A stretch of DNA of 64,000 bases from Clostridiales bacterium (GCA_016342415.1 JAEIOD010000003.1:62001-126000), one strand, 5' to 3'; positions 26,428 through 35,862 are shown, counted from the first letter of the stretch. Notes: generated by a model from the sequence alone, not told the origin. Numbers and translations: made by a program.

Positions 26428-26984
26428 ATGAGAAATATGTTAATAGAAAGAGAGTGCAAAAGAAAGAAGATAATAATACTATTGATGATGAGCTTGTTAC
26501 TTGTTTCATGTAAGGCTTTAATTAGTGATGAAGAAACCTTCAAAGAGTACACAGGTGAAACGTTGAACTTTTCAGTAGTTGGTGAGATTCCTTTATTTGA
26601 GAGCAAAATGTCATATTTACAAAGTTATCTTTAGATGACTTATTAACATCTGATATAACAACATATGATGGTGTTTTTATTACCAAGGAGAATCAGAAAG
26701 AAGCTTCAAATGAACAATATAAAGAATCATTCATTTCAGGACAATGTTTTATCTTAGTAGATCCTGAAAAACACTTCATGACATTTACTGAAGAGGCGTT
26801 TTGGTATGCTAGAGCAGATGAAGTGTCAAACCCTAGTTATATGACTGTATTTCAGCGTGTAAATGAAAAAGAGATGCGATTTAACGAGATAGTTCTATAC
26901 AAGGATGAAGTGAGTGATGGACATATTAAAGCGTGTTATTCTATGTTGTTTGATTTGATATCAAAACGACAAAATGAAAGTTGA
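26428..26984 (+). pseudogene. Frameshifted lipoprotein gene
   Basis: The first frame encodes a lipoprotein signal (lipobox LVSC) and about 60 residues, and stops at 26634. The second frame, shifted by one base, is open from the same region to 26984 and encodes about 125 more residues. Adding one A in the AAAA run near 26606 restores one continuous protein of about 186 residues, with the join reading FESKNVIFTKLSLDD. This is a single-base deletion in a homopolymer, either a real inactivating mutation, phase variation or a sequencing error. The function is unknown. Confidence 0.75.
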
Positions 26985-27013
26985 TTATGATTTAATTGTT
27001 AACAAGGAGAGTT

Positions 27014-27517
27014 ATGAATTTATTTAAAACCATGAAATGGGCAAATTATATAGTTATTCTTATATTGATATTCGAGATACTTAACTTAATCAAATATCAG
27101 TATAAGAGAAGTAAAATGACCAATAGGATGTTAAGAAAGAGACATTATAAAAATTTGAGCCATTTATTGTGGGGAGTCATTCCTTTAATAATTGTCCTTT
27201 CAAACATACATGATTCAGGACTTGATATTTCCATTGCAGCATTTTTAGGATTAGAGGTGTTATTTGTTTTAAGAACATTAAGGCCTACTGAGGTGTATGA
27301 CGAAGGTTTGTACACTCCAACTGGCATTATTTACTGGGAAAATGTATTAGGCTATAAGTTTAACAATCATGCAGAAAGTTTATTGGCGATAAGAATTAAT
27401 GATAAGAAAACTTTAAACTTTGACGATCAATATTATATTGTAAAAATGACGGATGAGGAAAAAAGAGTTTATATGAGCAAATTAATCGAGTATGGAATAG
27501 AAAAGGAAGCATCATAA
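27014..27517 (+). CDS. Membrane protein of unknown function with a C-terminal PH-like region
   Basis: The 167-residue protein starts at the ATG at 27014, after AAGGAGAGTT; a TTG at 26996 is less likely. It has hydrophobic helices at about 11-26, 52-66 and 72-84, then a cytoplasmic part with YDEGLYTPTGIIYWENVLGYKF, a pattern shared with small membrane-linked PH-like/DUF5673-type domains. That family link is tentative. Confidence 0.6.
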   Translation: MNLFKTMKWANYIVILILIFEILNLIKYQYKRSKMTNRMLRKRHYKNLSHLLWGVIPLIIVLSNIHDSGLDISIAAFLGLEVLFVLRTLRPTEVYDEGLYTPTGIIYWENVLGYKFNNHAESLLAIRINDKKTLNFDDQYYIVKMTDEEKRVYMSKLIEYGIEKEAS

Positions 27518-27598
27518 GGGGGAAAGAAAGACTAATTAATAGGCTTATAGATGATGTTTTTATTCGTTTTTGGGTATATAAAGCTCGAGGTGATGATG

Positions 27599-27781
27599 AT
27601 GTTTTATGAGGTACATAAATTTCATGTTGGAAAAAGCATCGACGAAAAAGCCCTTGAACGATTTTTGAATGATTTAAGTGGCGAAGTGATTAGCGTTTTC
27701 CCAAATGTCGTTCCTAAATTTCAATTTATGGGAGCAACTGCAGGGTTTGACACTCTAATCATTATTGAAAAAACAATTTAA
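27599..27781 (+). CDS. Small soluble protein of unknown function
   Basis: A 60-residue protein starts at the third of three adjacent ATG codons (27599), preceded by GAGGTG. It reads FYEVHKFHVGKSIDEKALE and ends in GATAGFDTLIIIEKTI, a compact alpha/beta pattern. No family is recognised. An upstream in-frame start at 27551 would add a hydrophobic stretch but has no good ribosome binding site. A terminator follows within 14 bases. Confidence 0.55.
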   Translation: MFYEVHKFHVGKSIDEKALERFLNDLSGEVISVFPNVVPKFQFMGATAGFDTLIIIEKTI

Positions 27782-27794
27782 GTATGTCATTTAG

Positions 27795-27820
27795 GTTATG
27801 GAGATTCCATAACTTTTTTT
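27795..27820 (+). terminator. Rho-independent terminator
   Basis: GTTATGG (27795-27801) pairs perfectly with CCATAAC (27807-27813), followed by seven T. Confidence 0.8.
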
Positions 27821-28072
27821 GCTTTGTCATATTACGATTCAAAATTGATTGCAGGTTTCTAGTTTAGCGGTTGTATGCTTAATATTCATTTGTTTGAACA
27901 AAATCTATTTTTAACGAATCTGTAAGATTAGACATTTCTAACTAAATGATTTACTGACAATACTTATTTGTCGGCCTTAATAATTAATGCTACTTTGAAT
28001 TAATGTATTTCTGGTAGAGCATTAGGAGTGTAATTATGATATTCTTTAGATATAGAAATGGAGGTCTTGATT

Positions 28073-28627
28073 ATGAATAGTGATTGTTTATTCGAAACTG
28101 AAAGGCTTTTAATAAGAAGGTTTGAGTTAGAAGATGCAGAAGATATATATGATTATCTGTCAAAAGAAGAAGTCGTAAAGTATGAGCCTTATGATATTTT
28201 AAAACCATGTGAAAAAGAAGAGGAAGCGAGATATAGAAAAGAAAGCGATAGATTTTTGGCCGTTGTCTTGAAGTCTAGTGGGAAAGTGATCGGTAATCTT
28301 TATTATGTACATGTAGAACCAGAGCATTTTCTTACATGGGAATTTGGTTATGTATTTCATTCAGACTATTGGCATAAAGGATTGGCGACTGAGGCTACTG
28401 AAGGCCTGCTCAGCTATCTGTTTAATAAGAAAAATGCCCACAGGGTCATTGCTAAATGTAATCCGAAGAATTCAGCCTCTTGGAGGTTATTAGAACGTTT
28501 ACAGATGAGAAAAGAAGCTGAATTTAAAGAGGCGGCTTATTTTGTAAAAAAAGAAGATGGTTCGCCTGATTGGCATGATGCTTATTTGTATGCAATTTTA
28601 GAGTGTGACTACTATGAAAAGATGTGA
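28073..28627 (+). CDS. GNAT family N-acetyltransferase (RimJ/RimL type)
   Basis: The 184-residue acetyltransferase has the FETERLLIRRFELEDAEDIYDYL start of the Acetyltransf_3 group, the core WEFGYVFHSDYWHKGLATEA with the acetyl-CoA loop (HKGLATEA), and NPKNSASWRLLERLQMRKEAEF. Such enzymes acetylate protein N-termini, antibiotics or small amines. The ATG at 28073 lies behind GGAGG. It is a single gene with a terminator at its end. Confidence 0.87.
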   Translation: MNSDCLFETERLLIRRFELEDAEDIYDYLSKEEVVKYEPYDILKPCEKEEEARYRKESDRFLAVVLKSSGKVIGNLYYVHVEPEHFLTWEFGYVFHSDYWHKGLATEATEGLLSYLFNKKNAHRVIAKCNPKNSASWRLLERLQMRKEAEFKEAAYFVKKEDGSPDWHDAYLYAILECDYYEKM

Positions 28628-28643
28628 TAAGCATCTTTTTTTT
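28617..28643 (+). terminator. Rho-independent terminator
   Basis: AAAAGATG (28617-28624) pairs with CATCTTTT (28632-28639) and runs into further T residues. The left arm overlaps the end of the acetyltransferase gene. Confidence 0.78.
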
Positions 28644-28816
28644 GTTTGTTGAAAAAAACCGTTGAGATATCTGTTCTCATTTATTCTTAAGATTGAATTA
28701 GAATCTAATGAAAAGTATGTTGGTAGTATTAGAATACAATTAAATGCCTTTATATCGGTCGTTGTCATTGATATATTCTTATTGAGACAACAACAAAACA
28801 GTAGGGGATGGGAAAG

Positions 28817-31315
28817 ATGAACATAATCACTAAATATACCTTAAAGAGTCTAAAAGAAAAAAAGTTTCGGACATTTCTTATTATATTGTCAATAAGTTTA
28901 TCCATAGCTTTGACTTTTGCATCTGTATCATTAAAAGGAACTCTTGAAAATCTGTATATGGAACAAATAAAAAAATATATTGGTACTTCAAACATTGTTG
29001 TACATGCAGATGAAGATTCACCATCAAATTACTTTAGGACAAAAGATATTGAAGATGCGGAGGCATTGATAGAATATCAAGTTGATATGATGCAATTTTC
29101 GGGATCGTACACCGATCAGTTAAACGATAAGAACGTCAGTTTTGATATCAAAGCTTACGAGTATGAAGATCTTGAACTGATGAACCCGATCACAATAAAA
29201 GAAGAACTAAATGATGATTTTCTTGGAAAAGACATAATCATCGGTGAATTGGATGCTGATAATCTAGGGCTTAAACTTGGAGATACAATTAGCATTACCA
29301 TTAATGAATCGGTACATAAGTTTCGAGTCTCAAAAATTGGCTCTTCTGATGGTTTATTAAGACCGAGTAGAAATCAGGTTCTTATAGTTGTACCAAAATC
29401 TACCGCAGAGAAAATACTGGATAAGAAAGGATTGTCCAATTCAATTCTTATCAAAAGCAAAGAAGGTATGGATGTAGAAGAAGTCATCAAAGAGCTCCAA
29501 CCGTATTATAAAAGATATGAAGTTAGAGATGCTATCTCACAAGATGAAATTGATGCGAGCATCAATACTATCATTGTTCCTTTTATTTTGATGTTGACAT
29601 TAGTGGTTGTTACCAGTGTCTTTATAATTTATACGGCATTCAAAGTTATTGTCACTGAAAAATTGCCGATTCTAGGGACTTTCAGATCCATTGGAGCGAC
29701 CAAAAGGAAAACAGATCTTGTCTTGTTAAAAGAGAGTTTCTTCTATGGACTCATTGGAGGTCTTATCGGTATCGGACTGGGTATTTTGGTCCTAAAAGGC
29801 ATCACGACCATAATGGCCGATGATCCTTATGCAGCCTCTAAGTTAAAAGTTGATATGGTTTATGGATTACCTCAGATAGTGATTGCACTCGGTATGTCCA
29901 TTGTACTATCTGTTTTAAGTGCTTTAGCGCCGATACTTAAAATTTCCAAGATTCCACTTAGAGATGTAGTCCTTGGGAATATTGAATCGACGTATAAAAA
30001 GAATACCGTCAAATACTTTGTAGGATTGATATTGATAGTCATATCGTTTGTATTACCCATGATGGATTTGGGTGATGCATCCATGATCATTAATGTATTT
30101 TGCCTGCTGATGTTATGTGTTGGGATTGTATTCTTGGTACCGCTGTTTACTCATTTCATGTTGATTATTCTTGATAAGATAATAACGCCTTTATTCGGCA
30201 ATATAGGATTTTTAGGTGTCAAGAATATCAAAGACAACAAAAGCATTTTAAATAACATCTCTTTATTAACATTGGGAATAGCAGGCATTTTGATGATCAA
30301 TTTGATCAGTTATAGTGTTGGTATAGAAGTATTGGATGTTTATAATAGTGCAAAATTTGATGTTTGGTACTATGAATATGGCAATGACAGAAATACAGAA
30401 CAAAGAATCAAAACCATTGAAGGGATAGAAGATACTCTTGGAGTTTACAACACATATGGTATTAAAATTAAAGATGTCGATTATGAAATCGGAAGTTTAT
30501 TCGGTATTAATCCTTATGAGTATTTTGAGTATTGGGATTTTCCGATAATCGGAAATAAAGATGAAATTATAGAAAAGGTTGTTGAGTCGAGAAGCGTCAT
30601 ACTCTCCACAATGATCAGAGATAAATTTGATTACAAAGTGGGTGATGAAATCACCTTTGAGTTTGATAAATCGGATAAAACATATACAGTTGTAGGTTTT
30701 ACAAGTACCCTGATGAATAACGGCAGTTTGGCCATGGTATCGGAAAACTACTTGAAAAAAGATGCAAATCTAAAATTCTATGATGATATCTACATCAAAA
30801 CATCAGTAGCACCTGAAGTTGTAAAAGAAGCCTTAGAACTGAAATTTACCAGAACAAAACCTTGGATTTCTACATTACATGAATTACAAGTTAAGAATAT
30901 GGAAGCCAACAATCAGATATTCATGTTACTGAAGGGATTTTCATTTGTTGCCATGGTAATTGGAATATTTGGTATTCTTAATAACTTTATTGTAAGTATG
31001 TTAAGTAGAAAAAGAAACTTTGCCATGATGAGGTCTGTAGGAATGTCAAAGTCACAAACTATTAAAATATTATCTGTAGAAGCAATATGTAGTGGATTGG
31101 TAGGTGGTATAGCCGGCGTCATTAGTGGTGTAGCCTTTTTAATAATAACTGGTTTTATTCTTAAAGCGATGGATTTACCAGTTGGAATACACTATTCAAT
31201 GGATATGATGATTATTGGTATGATAAGTGGCAGTGTCATTTCATTATTATCGAATCTGATTCCATCCTTTAAGACATCAAAAATGAATATCATTGAGGCC
31301 ATTAAATATGAGTAA
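28817..31315 (+). CDS. FtsX-like ABC transporter permease (MacB type)
   Basis: The 832-residue membrane protein starts MNIITKYTLKSLKEKKFRT with one N-terminal helix, followed by an extracellular domain of about 200 residues. It then has an FtsX domain near 245-385 (GTFRSIGATKRKTDLVLLKE), further helices, a second extracellular domain and a second FtsX domain ending MNIIEAIKYE. The second copy has MMRSVGMSKSQT. It is the double-FtsX form without fused ATPase; ATPase and adaptor genes follow at once. The ATG at 28817 is preceded by AGGGG. Likely role: mechanotransmission-type export of a lipid, peptide or drug. Confidence 0.87.
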   Translation: MNIITKYTLKSLKEKKFRTFLIILSISLSIALTFASVSLKGTLENLYMEQIKKYIGTSNIVVHADEDSPSNYFRTKDIEDAEALIEYQVDMMQFSGSYTDQLNDKNVSFDIKAYEYEDLELMNPITIKEELNDDFLGKDIIIGELDADNLGLKLGDTISITINESVHKFRVSKIGSSDGLLRPSRNQVLIVVPKSTAEKILDKKGLSNSILIKSKEGMDVEEVIKELQPYYKRYEVRDAISQDEIDASINTIIVPFILMLTLVVVTSVFIIYTAFKVIVTEKLPILGTFRSIGATKRKTDLVLLKESFFYGLIGGLIGIGLGILVLKGITTIMADDPYAASKLKVDMVYGLPQIVIALGMSIVLSVLSALAPILKISKIPLRDVVLGNIESTYKKNTVKYFVGLILIVISFVLPMMDLGDASMIINVFCLLMLCVGIVFLVPLFTHFMLIILDKIITPLFGNIGFLGVKNIKDNKSILNNISLLTLGIAGILMINLISYSVGIEVLDVYNSAKFDVWYYEYGNDRNTEQRIKTIEGIEDTLGVYNTYGIKIKDVDYEIGSLFGINPYEYFEYWDFPIIGNKDEIIEKVVESRSVILSTMIRDKFDYKVGDEITFEFDKSDKTYTVVGFTSTLMNNGSLAMVSENYLKKDANLKFYDDIYIKTSVAPEVVKEALELKFTRTKPWISTLHELQVKNMEANNQIFMLLKGFSFVAMVIGIFGILNNFIVSMLSRKRNFAMMRSVGMSKSQTIKILSVEAICSGLVGGIAGVISGVAFLIITGFILKAMDLPVGIHYSMDMMIIGMISGSVISLLSNLIPSFKTSKMNIIEAIKYE

Positions 31316-31325
31316 GGAGTTTGCT

Positions 31326-32015
31326 ATGAAAGTTATTGAAGTACAAAATTTAACCAAAGCATTTCCAATGGGAAAAGAGAGCTTAGAGGTACTGAAAAAT
31401 ATAAATATTGAAATAGTAAAAGGTGAGTTCGTTTCGATTATGGGACCCTCGGGTTCTGGTAAAAGCACCTTGCTCTATTTAATTGGAGGTCTTGATAAAC
31501 CTACAAATGGAGAAATCAGAGTTCTAGGTAAGGGTATATCTGTCATGAAGGATAAACATGAAAGTATTATGAGAAGAAGAGATATAGGGTTCGTTTTTCA
31601 GTTTTATAATCTAATTCCAAATTTAAGTGTTGTGGATAATATCATGTTGCCGATTTTATTAGACGGGAAAAAAATGAAGAACTACAAAAAGGATCTAAAG
31701 GAAATTCTCGAAATAGTTGGTTTGACTGATCGGATAAAACATACACCAAGAGAACTATCCGGAGGTCAGCAACAACGGGTGGCGATAGCAAGAGCTCTTA
31801 TAAATAATCCAGAGATTATACTGGCGGATGAACCAATAGGTAATCTTGATTCTAAGACGGGTGAAGATATTATGAACTTGTTTAGAACAATCAACAAAGA
31901 AAAAAGAAAGACAATTGTACAAGTAACCCATTCTGAAAAATCAGCAGCTTATGGGAACAGGATTATAAGAGTTATGGATGGCATGATAATGAATCCGAAT
32001 GAAAAGGTGGGGTAA
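31326..32015 (+). CDS. ABC transporter ATP-binding protein (MacB/LolD type)
   Basis: The 229-residue ATPase has Walker A GPSGSGKST, Q-loop VFQFYNLIPNLSVVDNI, signature LSGGQQQRVAIARAL, Walker B IILADEPIGNLDS and a switch histidine in VTHSEKSA. This is the standard pattern of ATPases serving FtsX-like permeases. AAGGAG lies six bases before the ATG at 31326, ten bases after the permease stop. It forms one system with the genes on each side. Confidence 0.93.
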   Translation: MKVIEVQNLTKAFPMGKESLEVLKNINIEIVKGEFVSIMGPSGSGKSTLLYLIGGLDKPTNGEIRVLGKGISVMKDKHESIMRRRDIGFVFQFYNLIPNLSVVDNIMLPILLDGKKMKNYKKDLKEILEIVGLTDRIKHTPRELSGGQQQRVAIARALINNPEIILADEPIGNLDSKTGEDIMNLFRTINKEKRKTIVQVTHSEKSAAYGNRIIRVMDGMIMNPNEKVG

Positions 32016-32018
32016 AAA

Positions 32019-33017
32019 ATGAAAAGAAAATATTTGTTTTTAGTTGTGATAATTATGAGTGTTACCATATTTGCTCTTATAGGATGTTCAGACGCAGAAG
32101 CTTTAGAAGATCTACCAGAAGAAGCTGTTGAAGAAACGAGAGAGAGTATTGAAGTATTTGGTGTTGTTAAGTCAAAGAATGTTCAAAGTGTTAACGTGGA
32201 TATAGAATTAAAAGTCCTAGAAGTACTTTGTAAGACGGGTGATCAAGTCTCAAAACATGATAAAATACTAAAATTTGATAAAGCACTTATAGATAATGAA
32301 CTTGATATTTATAAACAAGAACTCGAATTAATCTCTAGCAGGATGAACAAATCAGATATTACAACACTACAACTTCAGAATTCTCTGGCTGATGCCAGAT
32401 CAAGTCTATTAGCGGCTGAAGAAAAATACAATAACGATATGAAACTAGTTGATAATGGCATAAAGACCGAATTTGAACTAAAAGAGTCTAAAGAGGTTTA
32501 CAATCAATTGGTCTCAAGAGTAAAAGATCTTAAACTGGCGATTGAAAATGAAGCAATAAACAACACCTTTTCTGATGAGGAAAGTGCTGTAGAGTATAAA
32601 AAATTATCTCAGAAAGTTCAAATGATTGAGGATATTTTAAATAACAAGGAAATGATTGATGGTGATTATATAGTTGCCCATATTGATAGTGGAGTAGTTG
32701 CAAAACTTGATGTGTTGGCTGGTGATTATATTGTACCTAAAACAAATATTTATGAACTTGTTGATAACTCGAAGTTGTATATTGAAGCAGAAGTATCAGA
32801 AGAATTTATCAATGAAATCAGTATAGGTCAGGAAATTGAAGTAACGCCATTATTCGATAAATCAAAAACAATCACAGGTATTGTAGAAAAGATAAATGGG
32901 CTGCCTCTTATAAAAAATGGTGAAACAATAGTACCAATTGAAATCTCTATTGAGGATACTGAAGGATTTATGCTCAACTTTAATGTGGATGTAACGATAT
33001 ACCTTGATAAATTGTAA
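32019..33017 (+). CDS. HlyD/MacA-like efflux adaptor lipoprotein
   Basis: The 332-residue protein has a lipoprotein signal (lipobox LIGC), an N-terminal half-barrel (EVFGVVKSKNVQSVNVDIELKVLEVLCKTGDQV), a coiled-coil hairpin at about 85-200, a second lipoyl half (GDYIVAHIDSGVVAKLDVLAGDYIV) and a beta-barrel domain. This is the plan of MacA/HlyD membrane-fusion proteins. In a Gram-positive cell without an outer-membrane tunnel it probably guides substrate away from the membrane surface. It is the third gene of the operon and is followed by a terminator. Confidence 0.85.
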   Translation: MKRKYLFLVVIIMSVTIFALIGCSDAEALEDLPEEAVEETRESIEVFGVVKSKNVQSVNVDIELKVLEVLCKTGDQVSKHDKILKFDKALIDNELDIYKQELELISSRMNKSDITTLQLQNSLADARSSLLAAEEKYNNDMKLVDNGIKTEFELKESKEVYNQLVSRVKDLKLAIENEAINNTFSDEESAVEYKKLSQKVQMIEDILNNKEMIDGDYIVAHIDSGVVAKLDVLAGDYIVPKTNIYELVDNSKLYIEAEVSEEFINEISIGQEIEVTPLFDKSKTITGIVEKINGLPLIKNGETIVPIEISIEDTEGFMLNFNVDVTIYLDKL

Positions 33018-33045
33018 AGATTTTGCGAAAGCAAAGTCTTTTTTT
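33017..33045 (+). terminator. Rho-independent terminator
   Basis: AAGATTTTGC and GCAAAGTCTT pair around a GAAA tetraloop (33017-33040, one wobble) and are followed by TTTTT. The hairpin starts at the end of the adaptor gene and closes the MacB-like operon. Confidence 0.85.
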
Positions 33046-33204
33046 GAAGTCGTTTAGAGATTACAGCAATATTAAATCGTTAATATATGAAAGTATTTCT
33101 TAAAATTGCATTGGGTAAAATTGGCATTAATGATAAAATATAAATGCAGTTAAAACGGAAGTTAGTTTTTCATTCAAGTAAAAATTTAGAAGTCAGGAGG
33201 ACCT

Positions 33205-33912
33205 ATGTTAAAAGATATACATGATTTTTATGAAGTTAGTGATGGATTTGAGTCAAAATATACGACCCTGGATTGTAATTTTTCATCACTGGAATGTCTT
33301 GTAAAAGCGCATGAGAAGGAAATCTATAATTATTCTGATGAATTGATTGTAGCTAAAATTCATAGAGACAATAAAGGAGATTATCCATTTTCTAAACTTG
33401 ACTTTCTATCACATAAACTATTGGAACTGGTCTATCCTAAGAATGTCCCAAAGTTGATGGCTGCTTCTTTTGAAAATCAGGATTTGCCTTATTATATACT
33501 TGAAAAAATTCAACTCGATGAGTTGCATAAAGCATACAATATTTCCAGACAAAGAGTACATCAGAATTCAGGTGAATGTTATAATTATTCGTCTTCATTT
33601 TTAGATGTCGACAAAGACAATGTTGAACGACTAGCCGAGGAACATTTTCAGAAAGTCAATCATATGCAGATTAAGTATGCGGACAATCTTAAAACATATG
33701 GTATAACATTTGATCATTCACAAGTGAATATAACATGGCGTAAAGACATTCCGATTGCACTCGAGGTCCATAAGTGCCAAAGGGATTATCTGTTTGACTA
33801 TAAAAGGTGTTTTGAGTATTTTAATGGTCTATCTATAACAGATGATAGAAGAAATAAAGGCCTAGATCTATTAAATAGGATTCAAGAATTGAAGTTTTGT
33901 AAATATAACTGA
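33205..33912 (+). CDS. Protein-kinase-like-fold protein of unknown function
   Basis: The 235-residue soluble protein shows a weak kinase/aminoglycoside-phosphotransferase plan: a strand with lysine (IVAKIHRD, K51), a hinge-like YYILEKIQL, and a catalytic-loop-like ITFDHSQVNITW with D170 and N175. It then has IPIALEVHK where the metal-binding aspartate is replaced by E187. This is inferred from spacing only. If right, it is an unusual or inactive kinase. AGGAGG precedes the ATG. It is a single gene. Confidence 0.55.
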   Translation: MLKDIHDFYEVSDGFESKYTTLDCNFSSLECLVKAHEKEIYNYSDELIVAKIHRDNKGDYPFSKLDFLSHKLLELVYPKNVPKLMAASFENQDLPYYILEKIQLDELHKAYNISRQRVHQNSGECYNYSSSFLDVDKDNVERLAEEHFQKVNHMQIKYADNLKTYGITFDHSQVNITWRKDIPIALEVHKCQRDYLFDYKRCFEYFNGLSITDDRRNKGLDLLNRIQELKFCKYN

Positions 33913-34060
33913 TAAGGAAATTGAAATTGTCAATCTTTAAGTGAAAAATCTTCAAAAGTGATCAATTGAAAATCTTTTCCGGCTATATGAGCTCAGTATG
34001 GGTATATATTGAAAATAATAATATGGCTAGATTATATAAACCGTCAATATAGGAGGACCG

Positions 34061-34570
34061 ATGAAAAAACTAAAATCATATATAGGGTTATCCACCATTA
34101 AAAGTCCATTATTTTCTGAACAGGCTTTTGAAGCCTTAGATGAGTTGATCTTTGAAGATAACAATCATCCCAATAAAAATCAGTTGATCACAACAAAACC
34201 GTTTGTCGGCCATAAAATAACTGAAGGGTACGACATTAGGGGCAATACACAGTTTATTTCATTGGTACAACCTCATTTTCATATTCAAATCACAGATAAT
34301 TATGATGATACAACCATAGATATTGAAACTTATTGCAGTAAGGGATTGGATAATTTCCTACGAGTGGGTTTTGGATTCTTTCTTGTGTTGTTTTTGTTAT
34401 CATTTATTGGATTTCTAACAATGGGTTTCTTTGCTATATTTTTTATTGTGGTGATGTTAGAATATTTAGCGGCGTATTTATTGGTATTTCACCTGTTAAA
34501 GTTTTATTTACACAAAGAATATAAAACAGGAATTTCTATAATCCAAGATCATTTAAATAAAGAACACTAA
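34061..34570 (+). CDS. Membrane protein of unknown function
   Basis: The 169-residue protein has a soluble N-terminal part (about 100 residues, with HFHIQITDNYDDTTIDIETY) and a C-terminal hairpin of two strong membrane helices at about 107-148. AGGAGG precedes the ATG. It is the first gene of a tight set with the two SH3-domain genes that follow (9 and 11 bases apart), so the three probably act together. The family is not recognised. Confidence 0.65.
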   Translation: MKKLKSYIGLSTIKSPLFSEQAFEALDELIFEDNNHPNKNQLITTKPFVGHKITEGYDIRGNTQFISLVQPHFHIQITDNYDDTTIDIETYCSKGLDNFLRVGFGFFLVLFLLSFIGFLTMGFFAIFFIVVMLEYLAAYLLVFHLLKFYLHKEYKTGISIIQDHLNKEH

Positions 34571-34579
34571 GGAGTCTTT

Positions 34580-35413
34580 ATGAAGAAGAGGGGCTTAATA
34601 ATTCTATTGAGTTTGATTATCGTAATACTGTTCTTTTATAATAGAGACATGAGGAAAAGTTTAAACCTTCAAAAAGAACAGCAGGGATTTAATAGGCAAA
34701 GAATTCTTCAGCAGGATGAATTGAATAATCTGCTAAAAAGTGATATTTTAACTCATCAAAATCAAATTGCTCAATTAGAAGAAGAGAAACTGGCATTGTC
34801 GGATCAAATTGAAATTCTAGGAAGTGAAATTATTGCTGATAATCATATTTTTAACTCAATTATGAATTATGTATTAGATGATGGTAATATACCTAAAATC
34901 GAAACCTTTAATAGAAATCTATTTGTGGATTCAACACAACTTGATATGGATCGGAATGAACTGTATAAAGTGATCAAAAAAGACAGCATACTTAGCTTGT
35001 CACCCTCACCTCTCAGTTTAGCTGTCAGAAGAGTAGACGATGATTATTTAGTGCGTGTTCTTGAGAAACAGCGCATTGAACATGGTGATTATAAGAGTGA
35101 TTGGTATTATATTGAACTCATGTATATGGACTCAAAAACCGATATCAGAGGATGGATACTCGTTAAGCATATAGATGATTATACACCAGTTGCCCAAAAA
35201 ACGGTTGTTAATATCAAAACCAAAAAAAACGCAGTGGTCTACAACACGACTGTATTTGATAATATTGAAGAAACACCAGGTATTGTATATCCTCTTAGTA
35301 AAAATGCTAGAATACTTTCTAGAAAAGATGGGTATGTTTTATTATTTGGAACAGATGAAACCTATTTCTGGGTTCATGAGGATGATTTAGATTATTTAGA
35401 TACATATAACTAA
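34580..35413 (+). CDS. Membrane-anchored coiled-coil protein with SH3-like domains
   Basis: The 277-residue protein has a membrane anchor at residues 5-20, a long coiled coil (about 25-90, rich in Q, E, L and I) and a C-terminal half with two SH3b-like stretches (SPSPLSLAVRRVDDDYLVRVL to IRGWILVKHID, then VVNIKTKKNAVVYN to the end). SH3b domains outside the membrane usually bind peptidoglycan or proteins. It follows the gene at 34061 by nine bases. It has no catalytic domain. Confidence 0.68.
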   Translation: MKKRGLIILLSLIIVILFFYNRDMRKSLNLQKEQQGFNRQRILQQDELNNLLKSDILTHQNQIAQLEEEKLALSDQIEILGSEIIADNHIFNSIMNYVLDDGNIPKIETFNRNLFVDSTQLDMDRNELYKVIKKDSILSLSPSPLSLAVRRVDDDYLVRVLEKQRIEHGDYKSDWYYIELMYMDSKTDIRGWILVKHIDDYTPVAQKTVVNIKTKKNAVVYNTTVFDNIEETPGIVYPLSKNARILSRKDGYVLLFGTDETYFWVHEDDLDYLDTYN

Positions 35414-35424
35414 CTGGAGGTATT

Positions 35425-35775
35425 ATGAAAGAATTCAAAGTGATTAGAAGTCGCAAGAGTGAGTTTGATAACCCGATAAAAGTAGTAGAAGATCAAAATG
35501 TTCTTTGTTTAGAAGAATCGGATCCGTTAGGAGCTTGGCCGGATTGGGTACTCTGTGAAACTAAAGATAATAAAGGTTGGATTCCTAAAAGCATCATAAG
35601 AAGAAAAGCTGACTTAGGTGTTATAACTGAAGATTATGACGCATTTGAATTTGATCTTATAGAAGGTGAAATAATTGTAATGGACTATAAGAAGGGTGGC
35701 TGGATATGGGGATATAAGATGAGTAATCCGGACGTAAGAGGATGGGCGCCTTTAAATCATTTAGAAACGTTATAG
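35425..35775 (+). CDS. Small protein with two SH3-type domains
   Basis: The 116-residue protein has no signal peptide. It contains two SH3-like halves: residues 1-58 (ending KGWIPKSIIRRK) and 59-116 (DYDAFEFDLIEGEIIVMDYKKGGWIWGYK, ending RGWAPLNHLETL). The second half has the ALYDY/GWxP layout of eukaryotic-type variant SH3 domains. It probably works as a cytoplasmic protein-binding adaptor. TGGAGG precedes the ATG, eleven bases after the anchored SH3 protein, which suggests that they share a pathway. Confidence 0.7.
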   Translation: MKEFKVIRSRKSEFDNPIKVVEDQNVLCLEESDPLGAWPDWVLCETKDNKGWIPKSIIRRKADLGVITEDYDAFEFDLIEGEIIVMDYKKGGWIWGYKMSNPDVRGWAPLNHLETL

Positions 35776-35816
35776 ACTGTATAATGATAGATGGAGGTTG
35801 ACAGAAAGTGTGTATG

Positions 35817-35840
35817 AATCCTTGTGAGAGAGGATTTTTT
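35817..35840 (+). terminator. Short Rho-independent terminator
   Basis: AATCCT (35817-35822) pairs with AGGATT (35831-35836) and is followed by TTTT. It closes the SH3 set just before the next gene. Confidence 0.65.
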
Positions 35841-35862
35841 ATCGTTTTTTTAGGAGGAAATA

